Shown one piece after another: positions 20,269 to 32,189 of a stretch of DNA of 64,000 nt. The stretch is from positions 8,942,002 through 9,006,001 of the forward strand of contig JASKMD010000014.1 in NCBI GenBank assembly GCA_030144725.1, given 5' to 3'. Made by a program: the position numbers and the translations under genes. The notes beneath the pieces are model-generated. The model searched no databases, was not told the DNA's origin, and worked only from the letters and a program-made list of their open reading frames with translations. Numbering within the stretch: position 1 is the stretch's first letter; every line of letters begins with the position of its first letter. The DNA comes from Haematococcus lacustris. Its lineage: Eukaryota > Chlorophyta > Chlorophyceae > Chlamydomonadales > Haematococcaceae.

Positions 20269-20512
20269 TACCCCGCACGAAGGGCCCCGCACGAAGTACC
20301 CCGCACGAAGTATCTGCACCATGTACCCGCACGAAGTACCCCGCACGAAGTACCCCGCACGAAGTACCTGCACCATGCACCCGCACGATGTACACCGCAC
20401 GAAGTACACCGCAAGAAGTACCTGCACCATGTACCCGCACGAAGTACCCCGCACCAAGGACCCCGCACGAAGGACCCCGCACGAAGTACCCGCACGAAGT
20501 ACCCTACATGTA
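20269..20512 (+). repeat. GTACCCCGCACGAA array
   Basis: 13-14-bp units (CCGCACGAAGTACC) with periodic CTGCACCATGTACC variants. Confidence 0.9.
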
Positions 20513-20680
20513 CGTTACGATCGCGTGGCCACCCTACGAGCAAACAAGAGCCAAGTCACAAACGAACGGTCAAGCGGCCAAACGGGCGGGGCGGTCAGGC
20601 GGGCAAGGCGTGCGCATGCATCATCCCAAACCCCCTTGTGAAAAGGATGTAGCACTAAGGTGGGTGTAGTCACACACGGG
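20513..20680 (+). repeat. Subtelomeric linker, cassette 2
   Basis: The linker holds TACGTTACGATCGCGTGGCC, GAGCAAACAAG, AACGGTCAAGCGGCCAAACG, CATCATCCCAAACCC and GTAGTCACACACGGG, in that order, right before TTAGGG. It recurs ahead of most TTAGGG tracts in the window. Confidence 0.85.
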
Positions 20681-20827
20681 TTAGGGTTAGGGTTAGGGTT
20701 AGGGTTAGGGTTAGGGTTAGGGTTAGGGTTAGGGTTAGGGTTAGGGTTAGGGTTAGGGTTAGGGTTAGGGTTAGGGTTAGGGTTAGGGTTAGGGTTAGGG
20801 TTAGGGTTAGGGTTAGGGTTAGGGTTA
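20681..20827 (+). repeat. Interstitial telomere tract, ~24 TTAGGG (cassette 2)
   Basis: Perfect repeats after CACACGGG and before TTACTAACATTGTG. Confidence 0.97.
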
Positions 20828-21403
20828 CTAACATTGTGTTACGGGTCCTCGGAGGGGTCGCCTAAGGAACCTACCGGAACATAAAACTGAACGTACGGTC
20901 GGTCATTTCGAACGAGCGATAGTGCGTGGGTTTCATACCCGGGTGTCATGAGACTTTTGCGAGAAAACATCGGAAAAGGGGTCGCCTAAGGAATGTGTTT
21001 TTGAGAGTTAGACTTTGCGAATAGGAGCGCTGGACCGAACGCTCCAAAATAGAGGGGCGATTTATCGGTTATCAAAAGTTGACCCTCGACCCTAACCTCG
21101 ACCCTAACCCTAACCTTACCCTAACCGGAGTTAATCTCCGCAACCGCTTGGTCATTTTGAGCAAGAGTAGGTGCGTTGGATGGGGCTTGCGAAGGACTTG
21201 GAGAGAGCGTGGTTGACACGTCGGGTCTCATTCGACTTTTTTGAGCAAACCGCGAAAAACTGTTTTTTCTAAGGAATCGTGTAGTTTCACCGTGCGAACA
21301 CGCGCGTTAGAACAAGCGCGACAACAAGAGGGGGCGCACCAAAAATGAAAGTCAGAAACCAAGTGGTCGACATGTTGGGGTCTTGCGAGTCTTCCGAGAA
21401 AAT
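20828..21403 (+). repeat. Conserved module, cassette 2 (short)
   Basis: Part A is shortened after GTGCG (jumps to GGGTTTCATACCCGGG). Part C stops at GAGAAAATCGCGAGTGC, where the sequence turns directly into the 12-bp array. Confidence 0.88.
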
Positions 21404-23048
21404 CGCGAGTGCATTCACGAGTGCATTCACGAGTGCATTCACAAGTGCAATAACGAGTGCAATCACGAGTGCATTCACGAGTGCATTCACGAGTGCATTC
21501 ACGGGTGCATTCACGAGTGCATTCAAGAGTGCAATCACGAGTGCAATCACGAGTGCAATCACGAGTGCAACCACGAGTGCAATCACGAGTGCAATCACTT
21601 GTGCAATCACGAGTGCAGTCACGAGTGCAGTCACGAGTGCAGTCACGAGTGCAGTCACGAGAAAATCGCGAGTGCATTCACGAGTGCATTCACAAGTGCA
21701 ATAACGAGTGCAATCACGAGTGCATTCACGAGTGCATTCACGAGTGCATTCATGGGTGCATTCACGAGTGCATTCAAGAGTGCAATCACGAGTGCAATCA
21801 CGAGTGCAATCACGAGTGCAACCACGAGTGCAATCACGAGTGCAATCACTTGTGCAATCACGAGTGCAGTCACGAGTGCAGTCACGAGTGCAGTCACGAG
21901 TGCAGTCACGAGAAAATCGCGAGTGCATTCACGAGTGCATTCACAAGTGCAATAACGAGTGCAATCACGAGTGCATTCACGAGTGCATTCACGAGTGCAT
22001 TCATGGGTGCATTCACGAGTGCATTCAAGAGTGCAATCACGAGTGCAATCACGAGTGCAATCACGAGTGCAATCACGAGTGCAATCACTAGTGCAATCAC
22101 GAGTGCAATCACGGGTGCATTCACGAGTGCAATCACGAGTGCAGTCACGAGTGCAGTCACGAGTGCAGTCACGAGTGCAGTCACGAGTGCAGTCACGAGT
22201 GCAGTCACGAGTGCAGTCACGAGTGCAGTCACGAGTGCAGTCACGAGTGCAGTCACGAGTGCAGTCACGAGTGCAGTCACGAGTGCAGTCACGAGTGCAA
22301 TCACGAGTGCAGTCACGAGTGCAGTCACGAGTGCAGTCACGAGTGCAGTCACGAGTGCAGTCACGAGTGCAGTCACGAGTGCAGTCACGAGTGCAGTCAC
22401 GGGTGCAGTCACGAGTGCCGTCACGGGTGCAGTCACGGGTGCAGTCACAAGTGCAGTCACGGGTGCAGTCACGAGGGCACTCGAGAGTGCAGTCACGAGA
22501 GCACTCGAGAGTGCATTCACGAGTGCAGTCACGAGTGCATTCACGAGTACAGTCACGAGTGCAGTCACGAGTGCAGTCACGAGAGCAGTCACGAGTGCAG
22601 TCACGGGTGCAGTCACGAGTGCAGTCACGAGTGCAGTCACGAGTGCAGTCACGAGTGCAGTCACGAGTGCAGTCACGAGTGCAGTCACGAGTGCAGTCAC
22701 GAGTGCAGTCACGAGTGCAGTCACGAGTGCAGTCACGAGTGCAGTCACGAGTGCAGTCACGAGTGCAGTCACGGGTGCAGTCACGAGTGCAGTCACGAGG
22801 GTAGTCACGGGTGCAGTCACGAGTGCAGTCACGAGTGCAGTCACGAGTGCAGTCACGAGTGCAGTCACGAGTGCAGTCACGAGTGCAGTCACGAGTGCAG
22901 TCACGAGTGCAGTCACGAGTGCAGTCACGAGTGCAGTCACGAGTGCAGTCACGAGTGCAGTCACGAGTGCAGTCACGAGTGCAGTCACGAGTGCAGTCAC
23001 GAGTGCAGTCACGAGTGCAGTCACGGGTGCAGTCACGAGTGCAGTCAC
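21404..23048 (+). repeat. 12-bp array GAGTGCA[GAT]TCAC with 251-bp higher order
   Basis: About 135 units. The left third alternates GTGCATTCAC, GTGCAATCAC and GTGCAGTCAC, and repeats as blocks of about 251 bp marked by GAGAAAATCGCGAG near 21658 and 21909; the rest is nearly pure GTGCAGTCACGA. The frame-independent absence of stops produces spurious 400-560-residue frames. Confidence 0.95.
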
Positions 23049-23173
23049 GCGAACGGCCAAGCGGCCAAGCGGCCAAGCGGGCGGCGCGGTCAAGCGGACG
23101 AGAGGCGCAGAGGCATCATCCCAAACCCCTTTAAAAATGATGTATCACTAAGGTGGGTTTAGTCACACACGGG
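23049..23173 (+). repeat. Linker, cassette 3
   Basis: It starts GCGAACGGCCAAGCGGCCAAG and keeps CATCATCCCAAACCCC and GTCACACACGGG. The upstream TACGATCG half is absent. Confidence 0.85.
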
Positions 23174-23236
23174 TTAGGGTTAGGGTTAGGGTTAGGGTTA
23201 GGGTTAGGGTTAGGGTTAGGGTTAGGGTTAGGGTTA
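23174..23236 (+). repeat. Interstitial telomere tract, ~10 TTAGGG (cassette 3)
   Basis: Followed by TTACTAGCCATGTGTTAGGGG, a variant module start shared only with cassette 5. Confidence 0.97.
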
Positions 23237-23992
23237 CTAGCCATGTGTTAGGGGTGGGGTCAAGGGGTCGCCTAAGGAACTCGCGGAACATAGAACGTCA
23301 CGTACGGTCGGTCATTTCGAACGAGCGATAGTGCGTTCGATAGCCTACACGCCCAGGGCCTTTGTCTACTAGTTTTTATACCCGGGTGTCATTGGACTTT
23401 TGCGAGAAAACCTCGAAAAAGGGGTCGCCTAAGGAATGTGTTTTTTGAGAGTTAGACTTCGCGAATAGGAGCGCTGGACCGAACGCTCCAAAATAGAGGG
23501 GCGATGTACCGGTTATCAAAAGTTAACCCTCGACCCTAACCTCGACCCTAACCCTAACCGCACCCTAACCTAGGTTAATCTCCGCAACCGCTTGGTCATT
23601 TCGAGCAAGAGTAGGTGCGTTGGATGGGGCTTGCGAAGGACTTGGAGAGAGCGTGGTTGACACGTCGGGTCTCATTCGACTTTTTCGAGAAAACCGCGAA
23701 AAACAGTGTACTCTAAGGAATCGTGTAGTTACACCGTGCGAACATGCGCGTTAGAACAAGCGCAACAACTAGAGGGGGCGTACTGAAAATGAAAGTCAGA
23801 AACCAAGTGGTCGACATGTTAGGGTCATGCGAGTCTTCCGAGAAAATCGCGATATTCTTCACTAAGCAATCGTAGAGTTACACCGTGCCAATACGCGCGT
23901 TAGAACAAGCGCGACAACATGAGGGAGCGTATTGAAAATGAAAATCAGGAATGAAGGGGTCGACATGTCCGGGTCTAGCTTGCACCTTGTAA
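23237..23992 (+). repeat. Conserved module, cassette 3
   Basis: Part A has the variant GATAGCCTACACGCCCAGGG insert. The C-strand telomere words are intact and two Part C subunits are present. Near-identical to 28513-29268. Confidence 0.9.
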
Positions 23993-24432
23993 GCCGAGCC
24001 AAATCTGTCACTGCACGGTGACAGAATATGCCTAGGAGCCGAGCCAAATCTGTTACCGCACGGGGACAGAATATGCCTAAGAGCCGAGCCAAATCTGTCA
24101 CTGCACGGGGACAGAATATGCCTAGGAGCCGAGCCAAATCTGTCACTGCACGGGGACAGAATATGCCTAGGAGCCGAGCCAAATCTGTCACTGCACGGGG
24201 ACAGAATATGCCTAGGAGCCGAGCCAGTTTTGTCACTGCACAGCGACAGAATATGCCTAGGAGCCGAGCCAGTTTTGTCACTGCACAGCGACAGAATATG
24301 CCTAGGAGCCGAGCCAACTCTGTCACTGCACGGGGACAGAATATGCCTAGGAGCCGAGCCAAATCTGTCACTGCACGGGGACAGAATATGTGTGTAAGCC
24401 GAGCCAGTTTTGTCACTTCACTGTGATAGAAT
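23993..24432 (+). repeat. 45-bp hairpin-unit array (type 1), ten units
   Basis: The unit is GAGCCGAGCCAAATCTGTCA CTGCACGGGGACAGAATATGCCTAG. The first unit has a perfect CTGTCAC-TGCACG-GTGACAG hairpin (24005-24024); later units carry one mismatch. Confidence 0.92.
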
Positions 24433-24735
24433 ATGCCGTATGGATCCGCACATGGTACATGCAGTATGGACATGCAGCCACCCTACCCGGCACAAGGAAT
24501 CCGCACAAGGTACCCCGCACAAGGAATCGGCACGAGGTACCAAGCACAAGGGATCCGCACATGGTACCCCGCACAAAAATCCTCACAAGGTACCCCGCAC
24601 AAGGAATCCGCACAAGGTACCCCGCACAAGGAATCCGCACAAGGTACCCCGCACAAGGAAACCGCACAAGGTACCCAGCACGAAGTACCCGCACGAAGAA
24701 CAACGCACGAAGAAACCGCACGAGGTATCGCCCAC
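24433..24735 (+). repeat. GGTACC array (CCGCACAAGGTACC)
   Basis: About a dozen units of roughly 23 bp, CCGCACAAGGAATCCGCACA followed by AGGTACC, turning to CACGAAG at the right end. Confidence 0.9.
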
Positions 24736-24909
24736 TCCATGAACGTTACGATCGCGTGGCTACCCTAGGAGCAAACAAGGGGCACGGCGCAAACGAACAG
24801 TCAAGCGGCCAAACGGGCGACGCGTTCAGGCGGGCGGGCGTGCAGAGGCATCATCCCAAATCCCTTTGAACCAGGATGTATCACTAAGGTGGGGCTAGTC
24901 ACACACGGG
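24736..24909 (+). repeat. Linker, cassette 4
   Basis: Complete linker with AACGTTACGATCGCGTGGC and GGTGGGGCTAGTCACACACGGG. Confidence 0.85.
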
Positions 24910-24930
24910 TTAGGGTTAGGGTTAGGGTTA
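24910..24930 (+). repeat. Interstitial telomere tract, 3 TTAGGG (cassette 4)
   Basis: The tract is very short between the usual CACACGGG and TTACTAACATTG flanks. Confidence 0.95.
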
Positions 24931-25680
24931 CTAACATTGTGTTACGGGTCCTCGGAGGGGTCGCCTAAGGAACCTACCGGAACATAAAACTGAACGTACG
25001 GTCGGTCGTTTCGAACGAGCGATAGTGCGTTCGATAGAACGCACGAAGGAGACGGCTTTTTTGAGGTTTAACACCCGGGTGTCATTGGACTTTTGCGAGA
25101 AAACATCGAAAAAGGGGTCGCCTAAGGAATGTGTTTTTTGAGAGTTAGACTTCGCGAATAGGAGCGCTGGACCGAACGCTCCAAAATAGAGGGGCGATTT
25201 ATCGGTTATCAAAAGTTGACCCTCGACCCTAACCTCAACCCTAACCCTAACCTCACCCTAACCGGGGTTAATCTCCGCAAGCGCTTGGTCATTTTGAGCA
25301 AGAGTAGGTGCGTTGGATGGGGCTTGCGAAAGTCTTGGAGGGAGCGTGGTTGACACGTCGGGTCTCATTCGACTTTTTTGAGGAAACCGCGAAAAACAAG
25401 TTTCTCTAAGGATTCGTGTAGTAACACCGTGCGAACACGCGCGTTAGAACCAGCGCGACAACAAGAGGGGGCGTACTAAAAATGAAAGTCAGAAACCAAG
25501 TGGTCGAGATGTTAGGGTCTTGCGAGTCTTCCGAGAAAATCGCGATATATTTTTAACTAAGGAATCGTAGAGTTACACCGTGCCAATACGCGCGTTAGAA
25601 CAAGCGCGACAACATGAGGGAGCGTATCGCAAATGAAAATCAGAAACCAAGGGGTCGACATGTCCGGGTCCGGGTTGCAC
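24931..25680 (+). repeat. Conserved module, cassette 4
   Basis: Part A carries a GAACGCACGAAGGAGACGG variant and the C-strand telomere words are present. Near-identical to 30163-30905; a 6-bp CCCTAA difference in the C-strand motif distinguishes them. Confidence 0.9.
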
Positions 25681-26400
25681 CTTACTTGAACCGTTTGAGT
25701 AAGCTGAACTTGCATGAGTACAAGGGCTTCGCGGAAGGACTAGCTAATGTAGGCTTGAGAAGTTAGGACTAGAAGTGGATTTCTTGCAAGCATGAAATGA
25801 CATGGGCATAATTGGGTTGGACAAACCAACACACTTGACGCGACACGCAACAGCCAAAATGCAGCTAGCCATTGCCACCCCATTAACTGCAGCACTGGAC
25901 GCGGGCAGCCCGCAGAATGGGACCAGCTTTTCCGCAAGGAGGGAGCTGGGCGATGGGGACGAAGGCAAGAAGGCGCTGAAAGACGCAAAGAGCGAGGTAA
26001 GTAGCGCAATAACTCGCCGTCTTAGGCTGCTTCGAATATTACGCATAGGAAAGTTCACAAAAGGCCAGCCCCAGCTAACGGGTCTAGCGCACGCCGGAAA
26101 TGTGATTGTGGTTCGTTGTTTGTTCACGCAGGAGTTTGACCACGCGAGGCAAGCAGGTAACGACGAAGCTCAAGGACAGCAGGAAGGCAGCTGGAGCTGA
26201 GCTAGGCGCGGAGTAGGCCAGCAGGGGTGAGTTGACGAGGTTGCCACGCATGGATGACGATACTGAACTATGTTGTTGTGTGCTCGTGCCTGCAGGCCTC
26301 TAACCAAACATTCACAAAGGACATCAACAGCTGCAGCAGAGCAGCAGCTGCAGCAGGGCAGTTGCAGCAGGGCAGCAGCAATTGCAGGGCAGCAACAGCA
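25681..26400 (+). other. Exon-module D: spliced-looking gene fragment, copy 1
   Basis: An ATG at 25859 opens 46 codons (MQLAIATPL...KDAKSE) ending GAG at 25996, directly followed by the donor GTAAGT. A 25-bp micro-exon candidate (26132-26156) is bordered by CACGCAG and GTAACG, and a third acceptor GTGCCTGCAG is at 26286-26295. Joining exon 1 to 26296 in phase reads ASNQTFTKDINSCSRAAAAA straight into the CCTG/CAG array; including the micro-exon gives a stop at once. Substitutions against the copy at 60.1 kb change amino acids (I/M, L/V, S/N), so constraint looks weak. I do not recognise the protein. It may be the 5' end of a host gene carried along in subtelomeric duplications. Confidence 0.45.
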
Positions 26401-26411
26401 GGAGCAGCGCA

Positions 26412-26494
<83 letters not shown>

Positions 26495-26686
26495 ACCTGC
26501 CTGCCTGCTCGCCTGCCTGCCTGCCTGCCTGCTCTCCCGCTCGCCTGCCTGCCTGCCTGTCTGTATGCCAACATGGCAGCAGCAGCAGTGCAGCAGCAGC
26601 AGTGCAGCAGCAGCAGCAGCGCATCAGCAGCAGCAGCAGTAGCGCATCAGCAGCAGCAGCAGCGCACCAGCAGCAGCAGCAGCGCA

Positions 26687-26773
<87 letters not shown>

Positions 26774-26965
26774 ACCTGCCTGCCTGCTCGCCTGCCTGCC
26801 TGCCTGCCTGCTCGCCTGCTCGCCAGCCTGCCTGCCTGTCTGTATGCCAACATGGCAGCAGCAGCAGTGCAGCAGCAGCAGTGCAGCAGCAGCAGCAGCG
26901 CATCAGCAGCAGCAGCAGTAGCGCATCAGCAGCAGCAGCAACGCACCAGCAGCAGCAGCAGCGCA

Positions 26966-27000
<35 letters not shown>

Positions 27001-27192
27001 ACCTGCCTGCCTGCTCGCCTGCCTGCCTGCCTGCCTGCTCGCCTGCTCGCCTGCCTGCCTGCCTGTCTGTATGCCAACATGGCAGCAGCAGCATTGCAGC
27101 AGCAGCAGTGCAGCAGCAGCAGCAGCGCATCAGCAGCAGCAGCAGTAGCGCATCAGCAGCAGCAGCAGCGCACCAGCAGCAGCAGCAGCGCA

Positions 27193-27267
<75 letters not shown>

Positions 27268-27453
27268 ACCTGCCTGCCTGCTCGCCTGCCTGCCTGCCTG
27301 CCTGCTCGCCCGCTCGCCTGCCTGCCTGCCTGTCTGTATGCCAACATGGCAGCAGCAGCAGTGCAGCAGCAGCAGTGCAGCAGCAGCAGCAGCGCATCAG
27401 CAGCAGTAGCGCATCAGCAGCAGCAGCAGCGCACCAGCAGCAGCAGCAGCGCA

Positions 27454-27536
<83 letters not shown>

Positions 27537-27714
27537 ACCTGCCTGCCTGCTCGCCTGCCTGCCTGCCTGCCTGCTCGCCTGCTCGCCAGCCTGCCTGCCT
27601 GTCTGTATGCCAACATGGCAGCAGCAGCAGTGCAGCAGCAGCAGCAGCGCATCAGCAGCAGCAGCAGTAGCGCATCAGCAGCAGCAGCAACGCACCAGCA
27701 GCAGCAGCAGCGCA

Positions 27715-27749
<35 letters not shown>

Positions 27750-27879
27750 ACCTGCCTGCCTGCTCGCCTGCCTGCCTGCCTGCCTGCTCGCCTGCTCGCC
27801 TGCCTGCCTGCCTGTCTGTATGCCAACATGGCAGCAGCAGCATTGCAGCAGCAGCAGTGCAGCAGCAGCAGCAGCGCAT

Positions 27880-27914
<35 letters not shown>

Positions 27915-27945
27915 CACCAGCAGCAGCAGCAGCGCACCTGCCTGC
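26401..27945 (+). repeat. CCTG/CAG higher-order repeat, six units
   Basis: Each unit of about 220-290 bp has (CCTG)n of variable length, a TACCTGCCTGCCTGCTCGCC spacer with GCTCGCC words, CTGTCTGTATGCCAACATGG, then CAG runs interrupted by TGCAG, GCATCAG, TAGCGCATCAG and GCACCAG. TATGCCAACATGG occurs at about 26565, 26847, 27070, 27337, 27608 and 27820. Length variation is almost all in (CCTG)n. Poly-(LPAC) and poly-(A/S/Q) frames are artefacts unless exon D splices into them. Confidence 0.95.
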
Positions 27946-28324
27946 CGGTCACGAGTGCAGTCACGAGTGCAGTCACGAGTGCAGTCACGGGTGCAGTCAC
28001 GAGTGCAGTCACGAGTGCAGTCACGAGTGCAGTCACGAGTGCAGTCACGAGAGCAGTCACGAGGGTAGTCACGGGTGCAGTCACGAGTGCAGTCACGAGT
28101 GCAGTCACGAGTGCAGTCACGAGTGCAGTCACGAGTGCAGTCACGAGTGCAGTCACGAGTGCAGTCACGAGTGCAGTCACGAGTGCAGTCACGAGTGCAG
28201 TCACGAGTGCAGTCACGAGTGCAGTCACGAGTGCAGTCACGAGTGCAGTCACGAGTGCAGTCACGAGTGCAGTCACGAGTGCAGTCACGAGTGCAGTCAC
28301 GGGTGCAGTCACGAGTGCAGTCAC
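27946..28324 (+). repeat. 12-bp GTGCAGTCACGA array, truncated copy
   Basis: It is joined abruptly to CCTGCCTGCCGG at 27943. It shares the marker GAGGGTAGTCACGGGTGCAG with 22798-22816, and from there matches the first copy apart from one extra 12-bp unit. Confidence 0.93.
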
Positions 28325-28449
28325 GCGAACGGCCAAGCGGCCAAGCGGCCAAGCGGGCGGCGCGGTCAAGCGGACGAGAGGCGCAGAGGCATCATCCCAA
28401 ACCCCTTTAAAAATGATGTATCACTAAGGTGGGTTTAGTCACACACGGG
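28325..28449 (+). repeat. Linker, cassette 5
   Basis: Duplicate of 23049-23173. Confidence 0.85.
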
Positions 28450-28512
28450 TTAGGGTTAGGGTTAGGGTTAGGGTTAGGGTTAGGGTTAGGGTTAGGGTTA
28501 GGGTTAGGGTTA
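28450..28512 (+). repeat. Interstitial telomere tract, ~10 TTAGGG (cassette 5)
   Basis: Same length and same TACTAGCCATGTG right flank as cassette 3. Confidence 0.97.
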
Positions 28513-29268
28513 CTAGCCATGTGTTAGGGGTGGGGTCAAGGGGTCGCCTAAGGAACTCGCGGAACATAGAACGTCACGTACGGTCGGTCATTTCGAACGA
28601 GCGATAGTGCGTTCGATAGCCTACACGCCCAGGGCCTTTGTCTACTAGTTTTTATACCCGGGTGTCATTGGACTTTTGCGAGAAAACCTCGAAAAAGGGG
28701 TCGCCTAAGGAATGTGTTTTTTGAGAGTTAGACTTCGCGAATAGGAGCGCTGGACCGAACGCTCCAAAATAGAGGGGCGATGTACCGGTTATCAAAAGTT
28801 AACCCTCGACCCTAACCTCGACCCTAACCCTAACCGCACCCTAACCTAGGTTAATCTCCGCAACCGCTTGGTCATTTCGAGCAAGAGTAGGTGCGTTGGA
28901 TGGGGCTTGCGAAGGACTTGGAGAGAGCGTGGTTGACACGTCGGGTCTCATTCGACTTTTTCGAGAAAACCGCGAAAAACAGTGTACTCTAAGGAATCGT
29001 GTAGTTACACCGTGCGAACATGCGCGTTAGAACAAGCGCAACAACTAGAGGGGGCGTACTGAAAATGAAAGTCAGAAACCAAGTGGTCGACATGTTAGGG
29101 TCATGCGAGTCTTCCGAGAAAATCGCGATATTCTTCACTAAGCAATCGTAGAGTTACACCGTGCCAATACGCGCGTTAGAACAAGCGCGACAACATGAGG
29201 GAGCGTATTGAAAATGAAAATCAGGAATGAAGGGGTCGACATGTCCGGGTCTAGCTTGCACCTTGTAA
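28513..29268 (+). repeat. Conserved module, cassette 5
   Basis: Duplicate of 23237-23992, offset 5,276 bp. Confidence 0.9.
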
Positions 29269-29663
29269 GCCGAGCCAAATCTGTCACTGCACGGTGACAG
29301 AATATGCCTAGGAGCCGAGCCAAATCTGTTACTGCACGGGGACAGAATATGCCTAAGAGCCGAGCCAAATCTGTCACTGCACGGGGACAGAATATGCCTA
29401 GGAGCCGAGCCAAATCTGTCACTGCACGGGGACAGAATATGCCTAGGAGCCGAGCCAGTTTTGTCACTGCACAGCGACAGAATATGCCTAGGAGCCGAAC
29501 CAGTTTTGTCACTGCACAGCGACAGAATATGCCTAGGAGCCGAGCCAACTCTGTCACTGCACGGGGACAGAATATGCCTAGGAGCCGAGCCAAATCTGTC
29601 ACTGCACAGTGACAGAATATGTGTGTAAGCCGAGCCAGTTTTGTCACTTCACTGTGATAGAAT
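29269..29663 (+). repeat. 45-bp hairpin-unit array, nine units
   Basis: One unit fewer than 23993-24432, which reduces the copy offset from 5,276 to 5,231 bp. One unit (about 29612) regains a GTGACAG arm. Confidence 0.92.
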
Positions 29664-29966
29664 ATGCCGTATGGATCCGCACATGGTACATGCAGTATGG
29701 ACATGCAGCCACCCTACCCGGCACAAGGAATCCGCACAAGGTACCCCGCACAAGGAATCGGCACGAGGTACCAAGCACAAGGGATCCGCACATGGTACCC
29801 CGCACAAAAATCCTCACAAGGTACCCCGCACAAGGAATCCGCACAAGGTACCCCGCACAAGGAATCCGCACAAGGTACCCCGCACAAGGAAACCGCACAA
29901 GGTACCCAGCACGAAGTACCCGCACGAAGAACAACGCACGAAGAAACCGCACGAGGTATCGCCCAC
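29664..29966 (+). repeat. GGTACC array, duplicate
   Basis: Matches 24433-24735 with no length change. Confidence 0.9.
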
Positions 29967-30140
29967 TCCATGAACGTTACGATCGCGTGGCTACCCTAGG
30001 AGCAAACAAGGGGCACGGCGCAAACGAACAGTCAAGCGGCCAAACGGGCGACGCGTTCAGGCGGGCGGGCGTGCAGAGGCATCATCCCAAATCCCTTTGA
30101 ACCAGGATGTATCACTAAGGTGGGGCTAGTCACACACGGG
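29967..30140 (+). repeat. Linker, cassette 6
   Basis: Duplicate of the 24.7 kb linker, with GGGGCTAGTCACACACGGG. Confidence 0.85.
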
Positions 30141-30161
30141 TTAGGGTTAGGGTTAGGGTTA
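30141..30161 (+). repeat. Interstitial telomere tract, 3 TTAGGG (cassette 6)
   Basis: Same short tract as cassette 4. Confidence 0.95.
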
Positions 30162-30905
30162 CTAACATTGTGTTACGGGTCCTCGGAGGGGTCGCCTAAG
30201 GAACCTACCGGAACATAAAACTGAACGTACGGTCGGTCGTTTCGAACGAGCGATAGTGCGTTCGATAGAACGCACGAAGGAGACGGCTTTTTTGAGGTTT
30301 AACACCCGGGTGTCATTGGACTTTCGCGAGAAAACATCGAAAAAGGGGTCGCCTAAGGAATGTGTTTTTTGAGAGTTAGACCTCGCGAATAGGAGCGCTG
30401 GACCGAACGCTCCAAAATAGAGGGGCGATTTATCGGTTATCAAAAGTTGACCCTCGACCCTAACCTCAACCCTAACCTCACCCTAACCGGGGTTAATCTC
30501 CGCAAGCGCTTGGTCATTTTGAGCAAGAGTAGGTGCGTTGGATGGGGCTTGCGAAAGTCTTGGAGGGAGCGTGGTTGACACGTCGGGTCTCATTCGACTT
30601 TTTTGAGGAAACCGCGAAAAACAAGTTTCTCTAAGGATTCGTGTAGTAACACCGTGCGAACACGCGCGTTAGAACCAGCGCGACAACAAGAGGGGGCGTA
30701 CTAAAAATGAAAGTCAGAAACCAAGTGGTCGAGATGTTAGGGTCTTGCGAGTCTTCCGAGAAAATCGCGATATATTTTTAACTAAGGAATCGTAGAGTTA
30801 CACCGTGCCAATACGCGCGTTAGAACAAGCGCGACAACATGAGGGAGCGTATCGCAAATGAAAATCAGAAACCAAGGGGTCGACATGTCCGGGTCCGGGT
30901 TGCAC
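30162..30905 (+). repeat. Conserved module, cassette 6
   Basis: Duplicate of cassette 4, lacking one CCCTAA in the C-strand motif. Confidence 0.9.
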
Positions 30906-31630
30906 CTTACTTGAACCGTTTGAGTAAGCTGAACTTGCATGAGTACAAGGGCTTCGCGGAAGGACTAGCTAATGTAGGCTTGAGAAGTTAGGACTAGAAG
31001 TGGATTTCTTGCAAGCATGAAATGACATGGGCATAATTGGGTTGGACAAACCAACACACTTGACGCGACACGCAACAGCCAAAATGCAGCTAGCCATTGC
31101 CACCCCATTAACTGCATCACTGGACGCGGGCAGCCCGCAGAATGGGACCAGCTTTTCCGCAAGGAGGGAGCTGGGCGATGGGGACGAAGGCAAGAAGGCG
31201 CTGAAAGACGCAAAGAGCGAGGTAAGTAGCGCAATAACTCGCCGTCTTAGGCTGCTTCGAATATTACGCATAGGAAAGTTCACAAAAGGCCAGCCCCAGC
31301 TAACGGGTCTAGCGCACGCCGGAAATGTGATTGTGGTTCGTTGTTTGTTCACGCAGGAGTTTGACCACGCGAGGCAAGCAGGTAACGACGAAGCTCAAGG
31401 ACAGCAGGAAGGCAGCTGGAGCTGAGCTAGGCGCGGAGTAGGCCAGCAGGGGTGAGTTGACGAGGTTGCCACGCATGGATGACGATACTGAACTATGTTG
31501 TTGTGTGCTCGTGCCTGCAGGCCTCTAACCAAACATTCACAAAGGACATCAACAGCTGCAGCAGAGCAGCAGCTGCAGCAGGGCAGTTGCAGCAGGGCAG
31601 CAGCAATTGCAGGGCAGCAACAGCAGGAGC
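30906..31630 (+). other. Exon-module D, copy 2
   Basis: ATG at 31084 and donor GTAAGT at 31222, with the same splice-like borders as copy 1. Offset 5,225 bp; the main coding-side change is GCA to TCA (Ala to Ser). Confidence 0.45.
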
Positions 31631-31636
31631 AGCGCA

Positions 31637-31707
<71 letters not shown>

Positions 31708-31899
31708 ACCTGCCTGCCTGCTCGCCTGCCTGCCTGCCTGCCTGCTCGCCCGCTCGCCTGCCTGCCTGCCTGTCTGTATGCCAACATGGCAGCAGCAGCA
31801 GTGCAGCAGCAGCAGTGCAGCAGCAGCAGCAGCGCATCAGCAGCAGCAGCAGTAGCGCATCAGCAGCAGCAGCAGCGCACCAGCAGCAGCAGCAGCGCA

Positions 31900-31962
<63 letters not shown>

Positions 31963-32154
31963 ACCTGCCTGCCTGCTTGCCTGCCTGCCTGCCTGCCTGC
32001 TCGCCTGCTCGCCAGCCTGCCTGCCTGTCTGTATGCCAACATGGCAGCAGCAGCAGTGCAGCAGCAGCAGTGCAGCAGCAGCAGCAGCGCATCAGCAGCA
32101 GCAGCAGTAGCGCATCAGCAGCAGCAGCAACGCACCAGCAGCAGCAGCAGCGCA

Positions 32155-32189
<35 letters not shown>

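Noticed and set aside
21457..23151. Long [15 protein letters not shown] or RDCTRDC frames here and at 28, 45-47 and 50.7-51.6 kb
   Set aside because: Pure translation of the 12-bp GTGCAGTCACGA array in different frames. No start context, splice sites or frame preference.
23993..24432. CRISPR-like array of hairpin repeats
   Set aside because: Units are contiguous with no unique spacers, and the context is eukaryotic subtelomere with no cas genes.
26254..28427. Poly-(LPAC), poly-Ala/Ser/Gln frames as structural proteins
   Set aside because: Direct translation of CCTG and CAG repeats, interrupted by TAG in each unit. Retained only as a possible splice outcome of module D.
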